In this document: positions 47,440-57,543 of the stretch, piece after piece | Position numbering within the stretch: the stretch's first letter is position 1 | How the letters are laid out: each line of letters begins with the position of its first letter | Position numbers and translations under genes: made by a program | The notes under the pieces: model-generated | The model's input: only the letters and a program-made list of their open reading frames with translations | Told to the model about the DNA's origin: nothing | Databases searched by the model: none | Source: Adiantum capillus-veneris | Lineage: Eukaryota; Streptophyta; Polypodiopsida; Polypodiales; Pteridaceae | Assembly (NCBI GenBank): GCA_014529385.2 | Contig: CM043945.1 | Coordinates: 4,186,312-4,250,311 of the forward strand | Direction: 5' to 3' | Length of the DNA: 64,000 bases

Positions 47440-49216
47440 TGAAAACCTTCAAGACCCACAAATAAAAATGCCCATCAAAAGAGAAGTCCTTGTGGATAAT
47501 GTAGATGTCGCCCATGGGTAGTTTGTCGATGTAGTTTGCAAGTGCTGCTTCTGGGCCAAAAACATTGCTCTCTCCCGCCTTGAAAGCTTCCCACACCTCC
47601 ATGTTTAAAAGATCCTACAAAATTTTGTGTTAGGAAAATACATTGGGATGGCCAATTACACAAGGAAGACAATTACCACATGTTGCTTGTCATTGTTGTC
47701 CATAGTTGGTGTGAGGTAAAGCTTGAGGGACGATCTCCTCTCATCAACAATGTTTGGGGCATCAGAGTCAAGTGAATCAACATGAAGAGGTTGTTGATTT
47801 TCCACAAGCTTGGCTTGGGTTGCCAAGAACTCCTCCTCCATGACGTTTGTCTGCTCTGCAGCTGCAATATTTGAAGTGACCAAGGCAACTGTGTCAAAAC
47901 CTACAATCACTAACTTGCATAGTTTTAGAGACATTACTTGGTATTGTATTATGAATGTCAAAAGTCACAAGATTACCTTCAAGGCTTTGTAGAGTAATCC
48001 ATTTCCCAGTCTTACACATCCACCGCTCGTAGTGGAAGCGTATATACAAAGTTGTGCAAACTTTTAAGTACCGTATCCAAAGGCCCTAGCTTGGGCAATC
48101 ACTAACATACACAGTTTTAGAGACATCATTTGGTATTGTAATATGAATGTCAAATGTCACAAGATTCCCTTCAAGGCTTTGTACGATATCCATTTCCCTG
48201 TCTTACACATCCGCAGCTCTAGGTGGAAGCGTATATACAAAGTTGTGAAAAATTTTAAGTACTCTATCCCAATACCTGGAGCCCCTAGCTTAAAATCAAT
48301 ATCTATCTCCCTAATGCATACCCTCTATAAATCCCCAATTCTCTCCTAGCAAGGGTTGTAATGCTTCCAAAGAAATATTCTTGCATATAATATAGTGGGT
48401 GTGACATTGAATGGCAGGGCCTTAAATAAATGCACAAAAACATGCATGAGACAAGATCAACTTAGACCTACAAACCTAAAGGCCTTCTCAAACTTCAACA
48501 AGGAAAGAATGTCAAAAACCATCTTCTCCTTTATGGATAAGATGGATGACAAACATTAGGCTGTAGCCACTCCATGCTAAGAAGTGATCGCATGTCAATT
48601 CCATTGATCTTACCATAACAATGCTGAGAGGTGGGCACTATTGTGTGTGTGTGTGTGTGTGTAGAAGAATATTTTTCTTTGCAGTAGCATCGATGGCTAC
48701 ACACTAGGAAGCATCATGGCACCAGTGTCAACATGAAAATCTTGAAAGGTTCTAGAGAGACTTCTTAATTGTTGTTGCTCACCAAGTTTGATGGAAATAT
48801 ATCTACATAGACATCAAATGGCCCAAAATAAACATATTATCATACTTGAACACATAGGTCAACTCAATGCATATGTTGTATTGCAACAACAAAGAAAAAC
48901 AACTTACAATTAGGTGGAAAAAGTCTTGGATTAGTGTGTCCCAAATGCATATCAGGCATTGAATACACATGTTGAATAGCAACCACCATCCCATGATCCT
49001 ATGGTCTTTGAACCCAAGCAGCCTCACTTTCCAATGTTGATCCAAGTTGTCACAATCTGGAAGACGATGAGTCCCGGTGGCTGCAGGTTGCATGAAGACC
49101 CAAGAGCCTTTGCAGAACACTTGAGGCGCCCATTCCCCATTAGAATCTCTATTGTTGTACAAGACAACCCTTTCTACCTCATCTTTTGGCTTTCTATGAG
49201 TAGTAGAGTTTTTCAT
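47440..49216 (-). CDS. Unrecognised multi-exon gene with in-frame splice junctions, minus strand
   Basis: Exon 1 (49216-48908) begins MKNSTTHRKPKDEVERVVLY, contains WVFMQPAATGTHRLPDCDN and QHWKVRLLGFKDHRIMGWW, and ends at a GTAAGT donor. Three later exons join in frame with clean sites. One (about 48085-47977) encodes RYLKVCTTLYIRFHYERWM and KTGKWITLQSLE, with donor GTAATC. The next (47900-47677) encodes GFDTVALVTSNIAAAEQTN and an acidic stretch, with donor GTAATT. The third (from 47614) encodes DLLNMEVWEAFKAGESNVFG and IYIIHKDFSFDGHFYLWVLK. Introns are about 76 and 62 nt. The link from exon 1 to the later exons and the C-terminus is unresolved. No known domain is apparent. It runs inward from the right terminal repeat, convergent with the plus-strand locus. 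Confidence 0.5.
47912..48291 (-). repeat. Tandem exon duplication, about 190-bp period
   Basis: The segments 47912-48099 and 48103-48291 are about 85 percent alike by eye. They carry the same exon, acceptor (AAGCTAG) and coding text (TLYIRFH, CKTGKW). The copy nearer the gene's 5' end has CTTGAAG followed by GGAATC, so it has lost the GT of its donor; the other keeps GTAATC. Confidence 0.85.
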
Positions 49217-49486
49217 TGCTACAGAGAGGAAGGGGCTACAATAAGAGGGTTTGATGGTGGTTTTGAATGAGCTAGAGATGGAGGAAGAAGTAAATGTTTT
49301 TGGAGAGAGGGAGATACAAAGGATTAAACCTTCAATGGAGAACCTTGGAGTGCATTACTCCAGTCATGGGAAAGAGACAAGAGGTGGTTGATAGAGTTTT
49401 TGTAGGTGCTCTAGCCATGGGAAGCTTGGAGTGATGAGCTAAGCAGGTGTACCTGAAAGGGTAAAAGAGGGTTAGAGAAGTTTACC

Positions 49487-50035
49487 CCAATGCTACAGCC
49501 ATAGCCATGGATAGCTTGTAGATGATGGGCTATGAAGCGGTAGAAGAAAGGGTAGAAGGGGTGCTTGGTAAAGTCTCCACAAGTGCTGCAGCCATGGAGA
49601 TCTTGGGGAGAGAGGACAATGGAGGTGTAGATGAAAATGGAAAAGCACATAGAGAGAGAGAGAGAGAGAGTGTGCGTGTGTGTGTGTGTGTGTGTGTGTT
49701 TAGATTGTGAGCAGCTATGTAAAGCTTCCATATGTGTTGCAGCTATAAAAAGCTTCCATATGTGCTGCAACCATAGCCATGGATAACTTGTAGATGATAG
49801 GCTATGAAGTGGTAGAAGAAAAATTAAATGAAGTGCTTGGTAAATTCTCCACAAGTGCTACAACCATGAAGATCTTGGGGAGAGAGGACAGTGGAGGTGT
49901 AGTTGAAAATGGGAAAGCACGTAGAGAGAGAGAGAGAGAGAGAGTGTGTGTTTAGATCCTGAGAAGCTATGTAAAGGTTCCATATGTGTTGCAGCTATGG
50001 AAAGCTTCCATATGCTGTAGCTATGGAAATCTTGG
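49487..50035. repeat. Tandem duplication, about 284-bp period, with GA and TG arrays
   Basis: GCCATAGCCATGGATAGCTTG with GATCTTGGGGAGAGAGGAC lies in 49497-49620 and recurs in 49771-49895. The first copy carries (GA)n and (TG)n (49651-49700) and the second a shorter GA run (49924-49944). A related third piece leads to a G-run and GA/GGA repeats at 50037-50095. It occupies the right terminal region of the inserted unit, upstream of the minus-strand gene. Confidence 0.88.
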
Positions 50036-50269
50036 AGGGGGGGGGGGAAGAGAGAGAGAGAGAGAGGGAGGAGGGGGAGGAGGAGGAGGAGGAGGTAGAA
50101 TAGAGGGTAATGGTTGAGAAATGCAGATTTTAGTGAAAGAAAATAGACATTTGACCATGTATTTGGTTAAGGGAGCTTTTGAGGAGTGAAAAGTGAGATT
50201 TATAGATTTTTCTTTTTTTTTCTGAAATTTTAGGGTTGCTTTATGGGCGCCCATGAATATGGAGGAAAA

Positions 50270-50290
50270 GCCCCCCCCCCCCCCCCCCCG
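50270..50290. repeat. Poly-C tract
   Basis: About twenty C in a row lie within GCCC-rich text in the right terminal region of the inserted unit. Confidence 0.9.
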
Positions 50291-50474
50291 CCTTCCCCCC
50301 TTCTCTCTCTAGGGGACAAAGCTATAATGAGGGGAAAAAATAGGCCCCCATGCCCCCTACTACCCTACCTTTTGAGAGAGTATAGCTGTGGCCACCACCC
50401 TCTTCCTATTGGTCCATGCTTAATCACCCCTTAAGATAAAGGTCCCTTTTGGGGTTTATATTTTTCCTAATGAG

Positions 50475-50618
50475 ATCGACCAAGGCATTTTCGGGGCTAT
50501 TGGCCCCGGCAATGAGATCGACCAAGGCATTGCCGAGGCTATCGGCCATGTCGCACGTGCTTCGGACAGAGGGGAAAAGAAGCGGTTTTGTTTTTTAATC
50601 TTTGAAAACCGTCTAATA
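50475..50618 (-). repeat. 3' LTR of the Tat-like element, proximal segment
   Basis: The text GTCCGAAGCACGTGCGACAT and GCCTTGGTCGATC (minus) matches 59257-59367 of the intact LTR at about 90 percent by eye. It starts right after the polypurine tract and is cut at about 50475 by the inserted unit. A 43-bp part with TTGGTCGATCTCATT is duplicated (near 50475-50490 and 50510-50530). Confidence 0.75.
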
Positions 50619-50622
50619 TTAG

Positions 50623-50634
50623 CCCTTCCCTTCT
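50623..50634 (-). promoter_or_regulatory. Polypurine tract of the Tat-like element
   Basis: The minus strand reads AGAAGGGAAGGG, about 4 nt before the LTR start and just after the integrase frame ends at 50647. Confidence 0.7.
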
Positions 50635-50646
50635 GGCTAGAGGCAT

Positions 50647-51800
50647 TCATGCCTCTAGCTTTGATTTTGATTGTCTAGCAATGGAGTTGGAGGGTTCTAT
50701 CTCCTTTGGAATATCAAACCTTAAGAAGTACCTTTTGAGACTCCATCCATTGACTCTAGTCTTGTGAATTTGACCATTTGCTTCCATCAATTTGTAGCTA
50801 CCATTGGCGTATCGCCTTTTGACGATGAATGGTCCTTCCCATCTGGGATGAAACTTCTTGCCTTTCCTAGTGTCAAATCTGTTGCCGTATCTCAATACTA
50901 ACATGTCTTTCTTCATACCCTTTTCCTTAAGCTCTTGATTGAATTGAGTCGGCGTTGTTCTGCTTGCATCGCATAGTAGTTGATCTCATCTTCCCTGTCT
51001 AACTAAAGCCTTTCTAGATCCAAGATGTGGTTTCAAAGATGGGTAGTTGGGCACTGTAATAACTGGCTAGCTATGACTCGCAAGATGGCTATCTGCACCT
51101 CAATGGGTGGAATGGCCTCTTTCCCATATACCAGATAGAAAGGGGTGAAACCTTGTGATGTTTGGAATGTCGTGCGGTAGGCCCAAAGAGCGGCCATTAC
51201 ATGCTTATCCCAATCACTTGTGTGGTTATTCACTTGCTTTGTGATGATTTTCTAGATCATGCCATTTACCTTTTCCACTAGACCATTGCACTGTGGATAG
51301 TACGGAGTTGAGTGTCAGCGTGTGATGCCCAGCTTTTTCATCAGTTCTCCCACAAAGTCGCCTCTAAAACCTGGCTCTCTATCAGATTTATCTCCAGAGG
51401 TGTGCCAAAGTGGCAACAGATGTGCTCCAATATGAACTTTTCCACTTCTCGTGTTGTAATGCATGTGGTGGCTGCTGCTTCCACCCATCGGGTCATGTAG
51501 TCTACACCAACTAGAATTTATAGTTTACCCGATTGGGTCCTTGGTAAAGGACCAATTGCATCTATTCCTCACTTCTCAAATGGTCCATATGAGATGATAG
51601 GAGTATGTGGCTCATAGGTTAGTGTTCGATCACTAGATGCTTGAAAAGCTCTACATGTTTTACACCAATGATGCACATCCTTGTTCATACTAGGCCAAGA
51701 GAATCATGCCTGTAGAATCTTCCTACTAGTAATATCTAGAGCAAAGTGGCCGCCGCAAACACCATCATGGAAACTTGAGATTACCTCTGTGATTTCGCTG
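50647..51800 (-). pseudogene. Tat-like integrase
   Basis: This enzyme would insert the cDNA. The zinc-binding part shows GVCGGHFALDITSRKIL near 51770 and HHWCKTCRAF near 51670 (H-x-x-x-x-H and C-x-x-C type). The core contains GPLPRTQSGKL and VGVDYMTRWVEAA near 51540-51480. HTSDWDKHVMAALWAYRTTF at 51220-51160 is the distal core, followed by TPFYLVYGKEAIPPIEVQ. The C-terminal module (50916-50647) reads MLVLRYGNRFDTRKGKKF, then RWEGPFIVKRRYANGSYKL and HKTRVNGWSLKRYF. Several stops interrupt the core. Confidence 0.85.
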
Positions 51801-52029
51801 GAGATTGGCACTCGCCTAAGAATCTGGCCTTTGCCCTTGTAGTACAAGGTGCTGTTTATAAGGCATTATCTTGTTGCCTTTTGGAAAAGCAATTGTTTCT
51901 GGCCCTTGGTATACCCTCTAGGACATTCTCCTATATCTAAGAAGCTGATGATATCAGGCATAGCATCGCTACCCTGGAAGAGGGTCAGCTTCAGTTTGAT
52001 TTCTCCTATGGGAACATCTTGTATCCTTT

Positions 52030-52405
52030 CCTTGGCTAGAGCATCTGCTTCTTGATTTTTTGCCCTAGGGGCATGAAATAACTACACCGCTTTAAACTTT
52101 CTTAAAAGATCCTTTACTTGGCGTAAGTGGCCAAGCAAAACTTGATTTTTACAAACGCAAATTCCATTTATTTGCTTTATTAAGAGCATGGCATCGCCAA
52201 ACACATTTAGGCATTGAACCCCTTCAAAACACATTGTTCTAATCCAAGAATTAGGGCCGTGTACTCTGCTTCGTTGTTGGAGTGGGAGCGTACTAGCTTC
52301 CCAATAGAGAAGACCTTTTCCCTTTGCTCATTGAAAATGACTATGCCAGTTGCAGCCTAGACCACTGTCCTTTTGTAATCTCCATCAAAGATAAGAGAGT
52401 GAGCT
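52030..52405 (-). pseudogene. Second RNase H (aRNH-type) of the Tat-like pol
   Basis: After the usual Ty3 RNase H a second domain follows. It reads LIFDGDYK, ATGIVIFNEQREKVFSIGK, SHSNNEAEYTALILGLEQC, LNVFGDAMLLIKQI, and near 52050 AKNQEADALAK. These supply the four acidic positions expected of RNase H: D in FDGDY, E in NNEAEY, D in GDAML and D in EADAL. A stop in the first strand and one frameshift after LEQC disable it. An extra RNase H of this plant type is a hallmark of the Tat/Ogre lineage. Confidence 0.8.
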
Positions 52406-52409
52406 TCTT

Positions 52410-52772
52410 CTAGCTTAGGAACTTCCACCATGGTGTCACTCCTTTGCCTTCTGTGTTGACATTTAGCTTCTTCTCATAGTGACGATGAGTAAGAATACCG
52501 GCTAGACTAGCTTTGGTGGAGTTCTCCACTTGCATAGTGTAATCAAACTCTTGTAATCTAACGAGCCACTTAGAGATTCTAGATGAGACATCCATGTGTC
52601 GCATTACATACGGAAAGACTTCTTCCATTGTTAGAATTACAAAGGGTCTAGGCAATAGATAAGAGTGGAACTTTGTAGTGGCAAACATCAATGCAAGCAC
52701 CATGTGCTCTATTGTGGTGAATCCTTTTTTTGATGGGGTCATGACACGACGGGAGAAGTAGATAGGACGCAT
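52410..52772 (-). pseudogene. Ty3-type RNase H and tether of the Tat-like pol
   Basis: The 120-codon frame reads PIYFSRRVMTPSKKGFTTIE, then HMVLALMFATTKFHSYLLPR, FVILTMEEVFPYVMRHMDVS and SKWLVRLQEFDYTMQVENST. These are the standard blocks of gypsy RNase H (Y-x-S-R-x-M-x-x-x-E, K-F-x-x-Y-L) and the start of the connection domain. The frame is open, so this part is well kept. Confidence 0.85.
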
Positions 52773-52799
52773 GAAAGAGGTTTGAGGGTCCTTCTGCGT

Positions 52800-53797
52800 T
52801 AGTACGGCCCCAAGTGTATCACTTCCTACACTGGGGTTAACATAAAATGGCTCATCCCATCTAGGGGGTGCTTGGTGGGAAGTGAAGCGAGGATCTATTT
52901 CACTTCGCTGAACTATTGCCCATTTTCTTTACTCCATAGAAAGACATATCTATGGGTGACTTATTGTAAAGGGAGAACCACTTGAGAGAGCAAGTGAATG
53001 AACCTGCTCAATTACCTTACCTTCTGAAGGAATGAGACCAATTGCTTGGCTGTTGTGGGTGATGACAAAGATACTAAAGCTTGAACCTTAGGTTGGGTCA
53101 GCTTCAATCCCTTTGGCTGAAATTACATGGCCAAGAATAGTGACCTTGCTTTCACCAATGTGACACTTATCTACATTAAGGTGGTCACCCAAGGTTTACA
53201 GCCTAGTCAGGCCATCATATACCTTGCTCAAATGGAGGGAGCGAGAGGGGCATCACTCTCCAAGCAAAACATCCCCATGGTGTTATGAAGGTGTCCTTTT
53301 TTTGTCTTCTTCTACAATGCTAATCTGGAAGTAGCCTTAGTAGCCATCACATACTGTGTAGCACTCATGACCTCCTACCTTCGTTGAGAATCTCGTTTTG
53401 AAATGGGAGGGGAAAATGATCCCTCTTTGTTGCTACATTGAGAGGTTTGTAGTCTACACAAACCCTTACCGTTCTTCTTCGGCGTGACCACCACTGGAGA
53501 GACCCACTCTGAGTCTTCGACAGGGTAAATGAAACCTGCCTGTAGAAAATTCCTTACCTCTTTGAGCAATGCCTCTTGCTGAATTATCCCAAGCCTCCTA
53601 AGTTTTTGCACTACAGGCTTACTTCCTTCTTTGAGTCTTATGCAGTGCTGCACCACTGTGATGTAGGTGATCTTGTCATAGCCATCAATGAAAAGTGTGG
53701 TGAAGTTACTCAACATAGAGATGTATTCTTCTCTCTCTCTCTCTTCACCAGCTAACTTGCTAGAGAGCATCTGATGTAGCTTACTTGTATCCACCAA
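52800..53797 (-). pseudogene. Reverse transcriptase of the Tat-like element, decayed
   Basis: The N-terminal part (53797-53375) is open and reads VVQHCIRLKEGSKPVVQKLR, then LLKEVRNFLQAGFIYPVEDS, EWVSPVVVTPKKNGKG, the classical gypsy RT entry. It then shifts frame near 53460. The catalytic Y-x-D-D could not be located in the damaged 53350-52800 stretch. Confidence 0.75.
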
Positions 53798-54193
53798 GGG
53801 TTGTGTACCTAATGGTCCTTCTTAGTTATCTGGTGGTGCTTCAGACTATGTCAATCTCTTTGGATCTCTGAGGATGAGTCCCATCGACACTTTGATGCTA
53901 CTATTGCTCTCTTCAATTGTTGTTTTCTCTTCTCCCGAGGTGGTTGAAGAGTCACTGGTGAACTATGATTTCCTCCAAGATCATGTTACGTTGCTTACTA
54001 GTCTTCATGTCATAGAATATGGGCTTTCCCTTAGCATCCTTCATTTGGATCATTCCGGTACTCCATTCCTACTTAGCCTCCGTAGCCGTGAGCCATGGTC
54101 TTTTGAGAATGATAGGGTAGCCCTCCCCTTTGTGTGGCATGACAAAAATGTCTACGTCCACTTCTGTATTGAATACCTTCACCTTGACTGCAT

Positions 54194-54781
54194 TCACAAT
54201 GCGCACTTCACTTTGACATTATTTTCCATTTTAGCTCGACAGGGTGCCGGCCTACTTACTTCTAGGCCTAGATGGTGCATCATTTTCTCTCTCATGACGC
54301 ATATTTGTGTGCCACCATCTATGTAGATGTTTGAGATGCATTGCCCCTTGATGTGGGCATCCATGATAGGTAGGATGTCATCTAGATTCCTCCCAAAGAT
54401 AGCCCCAGCTATCTTTGGTCTTGAATTTCTAGTACTTACCATCTTCGTCCATTGTCTCCTCATCCTTGGTGCAAGATGGAGAAATTGGGGCCATGTTATT
54501 TTGGGACCTAGGATCAAAACATCTTGAACTAGGTCATATGGTTCAACATACTCCCCTAGCAAAAAATCCACGATGTTGATCTTTCGTCGAGGTTTAGTCG
54601 CATGTTTGCAAGACTCCCCTTTTCCTTTCATCTTTTCCTCCCTTTGAGAGGCCTCTTCGTGCCTAGCACGCTTTACCCCCATGGCATCTACTGCTTCTAC
54701 TTTTCCTTTTCCTTTATTCTTCTCTTTGACATGCTCCTCTACCTTCTCCTTTCCCTTAGCTTCAAGACTAATGACACGCAC
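54194..54781 (-). pseudogene. Aspartic protease region of the Tat-like element
   Basis: A lysine- and glutamate-rich linker is followed by a short conserved stretch (WPQFLHLAPRMRRQW) and then by the protease: IYIDGGTQICVMREKMMHHL and GLEV. The active-site triad appears as D-G-G instead of D-S/T-G, so activity is doubtful even before the frame ends at 54194. The domain lies between gag and RT as in other gypsy elements. Confidence 0.65.
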
Positions 54782-54959
54782 TGCTTAGTTTACAGCAGGT
54801 GGTGAAGGTAGAGGTGGAATGAGAGGTTGCAGTGGTGGTGGTTGTACGGACGGTCAAAGGATTTGGACCGATAGGATCGGCTCTGCGTGGTGGTGGCCTC
54901 GCTCTTGGTGGAGAAATATGATTCTACCTTACTCTTCTATTGAAGTTCTGCCTTCTGGA

Positions 54960-55751
54960 TGAGGACAGTAGTACATGCCATGGCCGTCCTCGCTACAGTT
55001 GTAACAATGGTAGTCCTGATTCTGTCTTCAATGCCCTCTTCCTTGCTCTAGATTTTTGGCAGGTGCATGCCCTTGCTGCACCAGATGTACTAAAAGATTC
55101 TCTAACTGGTTGGTGATTTGGTTGAGTTGGTCTTGTTGATCTTCAAGCGGCTCTTGTGGCTGATTCCTCTGGCCTGTTGTTGCAGGTGAAGCTAAGTGTC
55201 GGACCCTACCCGGTTCCTCTTCCTCGGTAGTCCTGGCTTCTAGACACAATTTTTTATCTTTAAGGCAGGCTACTTCAATTGCTACGTCATACGTAGAAGG
55301 AAACATTCCCTTCACCTTCTCTTTAAGAATTGGCCATATACCAGTCACAAACCGGTCTTTCTTCAAGAAAGCGGGTGCCCCTTTGTCCTCCCTCAAGCGA
55401 TGCAACTCATCGTCCCCATAGATCCACAAACTTTGATTGGTATGTTTCATATTCATCCATACTTCCTTGCTTCAACTCCATCAACAATTGCCACAATTTT
55501 TTTGATATGGTGCCTTCTCCAAAGCGCCTTAGAAATGTTGCTCTTAGCAGGTCCCACCTCTCCTTGGTGGCTTGCACCAAGGCGTTGTACCATGATCTTG
55601 CTTCCACTTTCATTAATAGTGGAAAAATACGTAGACGCAAAGCATCGTCATCCCTTCTAGAGACGACACATGCTATTTCAAGATTATCTAAGAAATTCAA
55701 AGCATCTTCATTCACCTTACCCGTGAAGATTGGGAAGGAAAGGTTTGCCAT
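54960..55751 (-). pseudogene. Gag of the Tat-like element with CCHC knuckle
   Basis: The capsid part (55751-55407) starts MANLSFPIFTGKVNEDALNF and contains EARSWYNALVQATKERWDLL and a FGEGTISKKLWQLLMELKQG segment, the retrotrans_gag pattern (A-x-x-W-x-x-L, W-x-x-L-x-x-x-F). A frameshift near 55430 leads to 55456-55028, with ELHRLREDKGAPAFLKKDRF and a Q-rich tail. Near 55012-54967 lies CYNCSEDGHGMYYC, an exact C-x2-C-x4-H-x4-C zinc knuckle for RNA packaging. Confidence 0.85.
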
Positions 55752-55856
55752 TGCAAAACAAGATTTTCATAACTCTTTTTTTTCTTCTTCTTCTTTTCTT
55801 AAACACAAGTCACCTAGTGGCTTATAGCGGCTTTCTTACAAGGTTGGGTGGATATA

Positions 55857-57101
55857 TCAAAACAAGATAAAAGTTGAAACATTAAAGGAGTGATGGTAAT
55901 CCAACACTGGGAGGATAATGGGATTTGGGGAGCTAAGGATCTCTTCTAGTACCGCAGCACCAAACAAGAACACGATCTTCTGTTGATAGAAGATCTTCCT
56001 ATCTACATATCTATGTATGTGCATGTGCTGTAAAGATCTAAACGAAAAAATAGTTGGTCCATTTTTCATGTTGTACAGAGTGTAGAATACTCACTTATAC
56101 CCTTACCATGCCGGTGTTGACAAGTCGGCACATCCACAGGAGTCATCGCCCTTCATAGGCTCCACCTTTCCTTCATTGCTCAGCACCACATAGTATGGAG
56201 TGATGGCGACGTGTTTGACCACTCCTAGTCTTTTAGCTAGAAATAGTTGCAAGTTGTTATTGTAATTAGCTTGTTGTATGAATTCCACACCATCTAATTG
56301 TAGCTCAGCTTCGGCGCCCCCCGCTGGGTTTCACCCGTGGTAGACACCTTCTTCAGGATGAGTTGCACGGGAAAAGAAGGAAGGCCCTCTACCCGCCTTC
56401 CAAAACAGCGATGACAGTAGCCAAACCACTCTTCTCTAGGGCACTGTGAACCTCCTTATCACCTCCGCTTTGAGGTTGTTGAAGACGATAGACGATCTTC
56501 CACCGCTTTACCTTACATGACTTTCTTTTTGGCAGCCTGGGCACGATTTTTCTTTCCAGAGCCGAACTCGAAGCACTCACGTGGCCAGGTGTTTCTTCTT
56601 CCTTGGCAGTCACGTGATTTAGGGTTGACTTAGCCCTCCTTTTTCCTTAGAATGAGCAGCCCCTTTGGCCCACTTAGGAGTAGAGGCTCCACTTTTATTT
56701 TCAAATGCCTTGGGGAAGAAAAGCTTTACCAGCCTCTATCCTTCCTTAATACGGATGATTTCTTCATGGTGGATGTCGATGTAGAGAATTCTCGCTTCTC
56801 CTTTACTTCCATTGATAGCACTCATTGATAGGTGCGATGGGTGATGACAATGAGAGTAGCCTGCTGCCCTCCCTTTGGTGGCTCTTGATTCACGGTTAGA
56901 ATGAGAGTGCAAGATGGAGAACTTACTTCTTGGATGTTGACGACGATGTATCCCGGCAGCAACACTTCAATGAAGGATCTTAGCACTTCTTCAATTTCTT
57001 CCTCCTCCGTTCTCCAATTGGAGAATTCCTATAGCCGCTCGTCCATGATCCACGATGTGCATTGTTTTGAGCGTTGTAAACTGAAGGATTCTGAGAAGCC
57101 C
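55857..57101 (-). pseudogene. Leader ORF region upstream of gag
   Basis: Between the PBS and gag is about 1.2 kb with short coding-like pieces. One is a basic segment at 56613-56389 (PRLPKRKSCKVKRWKIVYRL). Another is at 56288-56103 (FLAKRLGVVKHVAITPYYVV). Two more lie in other frames at about 56950-56720. No domain is recognised. Ogre-type elements carry an extra ORF1 before gag, and this could be its decayed equivalent. Identity is inferred from position only. Confidence 0.4.
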
Positions 57102-57119
57102 TCCTCCGTGGGGGCACCA
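57102..57119 (-). promoter_or_regulatory. Primer-binding site of the Tat-like element
   Basis: The minus strand reads TGGTGCCCCCACGGAGG two bases after the LTR end (CGCTTGTCA). It starts with TGG as required to pair with a tRNA CCA end. The tRNA cannot be named with confidence. Confidence 0.65.
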
Positions 57120-57121
57120 AA

Positions 57122-57288
57122 TGACAAGCGCAAGTGCAAAACGGACCCCAGTGGCATCTACGCCAGGCCCATGCATGCACAACTCGTCATGAGGAGTGCA
57201 CAGGGCACACGACCTAGCTTTGAGCAGCTAGGACACGTACATCAGTGATTCAAATAACACTAACACAACACACCACAGGGGGAGGGGG

Positions 57289-57354
<66 letters not shown>

Positions 57355-57456
57355 CGTAAGCGGAGGAGATGAAAACCCTTCAGAATGTGAGGGAAAACTT
57401 GATTCAAGATGGTATTAATAAAACCCTTCATTTCGGCGAGATGGAAACTGCAGTGA

Positions 57457-57543
<87 letters not shown>

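Larger units (their letters stand above)
43910..50474. mobile_element. Unrecognised TIR-bounded unit (MULE-like?) inserted in an LTR
   Basis: The left end (plus, from 43910) reads TAGGGAAAATATGAACCCC and the right end (minus, from 50474) reads TAGGAAAAATATAAACCCC. The inverted match continues through CAAAAGGG (about 30 bp with 3-4 mismatches). Weaker inverted similarity extends over roughly the outer 400 bp, for example CACCTCACTTTTACTCAAAA on the left against CTCACTTTTCACTCCTCAAAA-like text on the right. Long degenerate terminal inverted repeats starting with GGG suggest a Mutator-like element. A TA flanks both ends, but no 8-11 bp duplication is visible. The unit splits the 3' LTR, as comparison with the intact LTR shows. 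Inside are two convergent intron-containing loci and tandem repeats. No transposase motif was recognised. Confidence 0.5.

Noticed and set aside
48520-48630. Possible Ulp1 protease motif (INGIDMRSLLSMEWLQPNV, minus strand)
   Set aside because: The resemblance to the D-L-x-x-L and W-L region of C48 proteases is short, the frame stops soon after, and no His, Asp or Cys catalytic blocks were found nearby.
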